Source: Nocardia africana NBRC 100379 | GTDB lineage: Bacteria; Actinomycetota; Actinomycetes; Mycobacteriales; Mycobacteriaceae | Direction: 5' to 3' | Length of the DNA: 64,000 bases | NCBI RefSeq assembly: GCF_001612635.1 | Contig: NZ_BDAV01000006.1 | Location: 620,001 to 684,000 of the forward strand | Shown: piece after piece, positions 63,182-64,000 of the stretch | How the letters are laid out: each line of letters opens with the position of its first letter | Numbering within the stretch: position 1 is the stretch's first letter | Made by a program: the position numbers and the translations under genes | The notes under the pieces: model-generated | The model's database searches: none | The model's input: the letters and a program-made list of their open reading frames with translations, nothing else | What the model was told of the DNA's origin: nothing

Positions 63182-64000
63182 ATGACGGCCGATCCCACCG
63201 GACGCGAGGCGGTCGCCGCGGTGTGGCGGATCGAATCCGCGCGCATCGTCGGCGCGCTCGCCCGCTACACCGGCGATTTCGCCCTGGCCGAAGATCTGGC
63301 GCAGGAAGCACTGGCCGAAGCACTGGTCACCTGGCCACGGGAGGGGACACCGCGCAATCCGGCCGGGTGGTTGCTCACGGTGGGGCGGCGGCGTGCGATC
63401 GACACCTTCCGCCGCCGGTCCGCCCTCGACGATCGCTACGCCGCCCTCGCCCACGAGCTGGGTGAGGGCGGCACGCTGACCGGCGGGCCCGGTTCGGATC
63501 CGATGCGCGCGGCGGCGCAACCGCTGTGGGATCCCGATCGCATCGACGACGACGTGCTGGCTCTGATCTTCACGGCATGTCATCCGGTGCTCTCCCGGGA
63601 GGCGCGGGTGGCCCTGACGCTGCGCGTGGTCGGCGGTCTCACCAGCGACGAGATCGCCAAAGCGTTCCTCGTTCCGGCCGCGACCGTCCAGGCGCGGATC
63701 ACCCGGGCGAAGAAAACGCTTGCCGCCGAACATATTCCGTTCGAAGTCCCCGAGGCGGCGCAGCGCCCTGCCCGCCTGAGCTCGGTGCTCAGCGTGATCT
63801 ATCTGATCTTCACCGAAGGTTCGTCGGCGAGCTCGGGCACCGAACTGATCCGCTTCGATCTGGCCGGGGAGGCACAGCGGCTGGCGCGGGTGCTGTCCCA
63901 CCTCGTGCCGGACGAACCGGAGGTGTACGGACTGCTGGCACTGCTCGAGCTGACCGCCGCTCGATTCCCGGCCCGCACCGGGACCGACGGTGAGCCGGTG
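63182..64000 (+). CDS. ECF42-family RNA polymerase sigma factor (3' end outside window)
   Basis: The frame starts at an ATG 13 bases after the YciI-like stop and stays open to the right edge, 273 codons so far. The sigma2 region begins at about residue 10 (TGDFALAEDLAQEALAEALVTWP) and includes NPAGWLLTVGRRRAIDTFRR. The sigma4 helix-turn-helix is LTSDEIAKAFLVPAATVQARITRAKKTL. A long extension follows, as in ECF42 proteins, which have a C-terminal TPR-like domain. The sequence PARLSSVLSVIYLIFTEG matches this group. It probably controls its own operon through the promoter at 62674-62701. Confidence 0.9.
   Translation, partial: MTADPTGREAVAAVWRIESARIVGALARYTGDFALAEDLAQEALAEALVTWPREGTPRNPAGWLLTVGRRRAIDTFRRRSALDDRYAALAHELGEGGTLTGGPGSDPMRAAAQPLWDPDRIDDDVLALIFTACHPVLSREARVALTLRVVGGLTSDEIAKAFLVPAATVQARITRAKKTLAAEHIPFEVPEAAQRPARLSSVLSVIYLIFTEGSSASSGTELIRFDLAGEAQRLARVLSHLVPDEPEVYGLLALLELTAARFPARTGTDGEPV

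Overview
This is a high-GC actinobacterial chromosome segment, almost certainly Nocardia or a close relative in the Mycobacteriales. The evidence is an Rpf-type resuscitation factor, WhiB7 with a C-terminal AT-hook, UvrD2, mycoredoxin, the AdnAB helicase-nuclease, frequent GTG starts and several apparently leaderless transcripts. From about 16 to 47 kb the gene order follows, from memory, the Mycobacterium tuberculosis Rv3193c-Rv3204 block (UPF0182 protein, PDZ-Lon protease, DUF2342 protein, ThiF/TOMM-like protein, ABC1 kinase, whiB7, uvrD2, mycoredoxin, nudC, K+ channel, adnB, adnA, lipV, alkyltransferase-like protein). Several extra modules are inserted into it.

Layout. 0-3.2 kb: a tandem P450 pair that looks like the CYP157/CYP154 end of a conservon, then a cyclase-family hydrolase. 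3.3-7.2 kb: a SnoaL/LysR divergent pair, an NmrA-like protein with a strong upstream palindrome, a CDF transporter and a deaminase. 7.3-9.9 kb: a cyanate-detoxification set (cynR, cynT, cynS) flanked by two nucleoside-deaminase-fold genes. 10-13.4 kb: a TetR regulator and FAD monooxygenase, a broken TetR remnant and an NTF2-like protein. 13.4-14.7 kb: two identical initiator tRNA genes around a nitroreductase. 15-24.5 kb: rpf with a long leader, then the start of the mycobacterial-type block. 24.6-28.8 kb: a compact four-gene operon (J-domain/pseudokinase, vWA protein, adenylosuccinate-synthetase paralogue, degenerate Nudix regulator) behind a near-perfect 31-bp operator. It sits between the Rv3196-like and Rv3197-like genes and is the best candidate for an undescribed system. 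29-38 kb: ABC1 kinase, whiB7 with an attenuator-like leader, uvrD2, an SRPBCC-EVE-MarR operon, mycoredoxin, nudC, K+ channel and a DoxX-like protein. 38-45.4 kb: adnB and adnA. 45.7-53.6 kb: lipV-like hydrolase, alkyltransferase-like protein, VOC protein, a MobA-MoeA fusion, arylsulfatase, secreted FG-GAP protein and a duplicated antitoxin-like protein. 53.9-61 kb: narGHJI. 61-64 kb: an F420-type oxidoreductase behind a MerR-type promoter, a DUF1772 membrane protein, and a YciI/ECF42 sigma-factor pair cut by the right edge.

How the genes fit together. CynT and CynS convert cyanate and bicarbonate to ammonia and CO2 under CynR. The MobA-MoeA fusion can supply molybdopterin-guanine dinucleotide cofactor to the nearby NarGHI nitrate reductase, which NarJ assembles. 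AdnAB and UvrD2 handle double-strand-break and helicase functions. WhiB7 is expected to drive intrinsic antibiotic resistance. In-frame short tandem repeats have expanded in at least two genes here (the first LysR regulator and NarG), and the Nudix protein carries a related low-complexity insert.

Limits: all identifications are from reading motifs and family memory. No database search was run, and starts marked as chosen from ribosome-binding sites are predictions.
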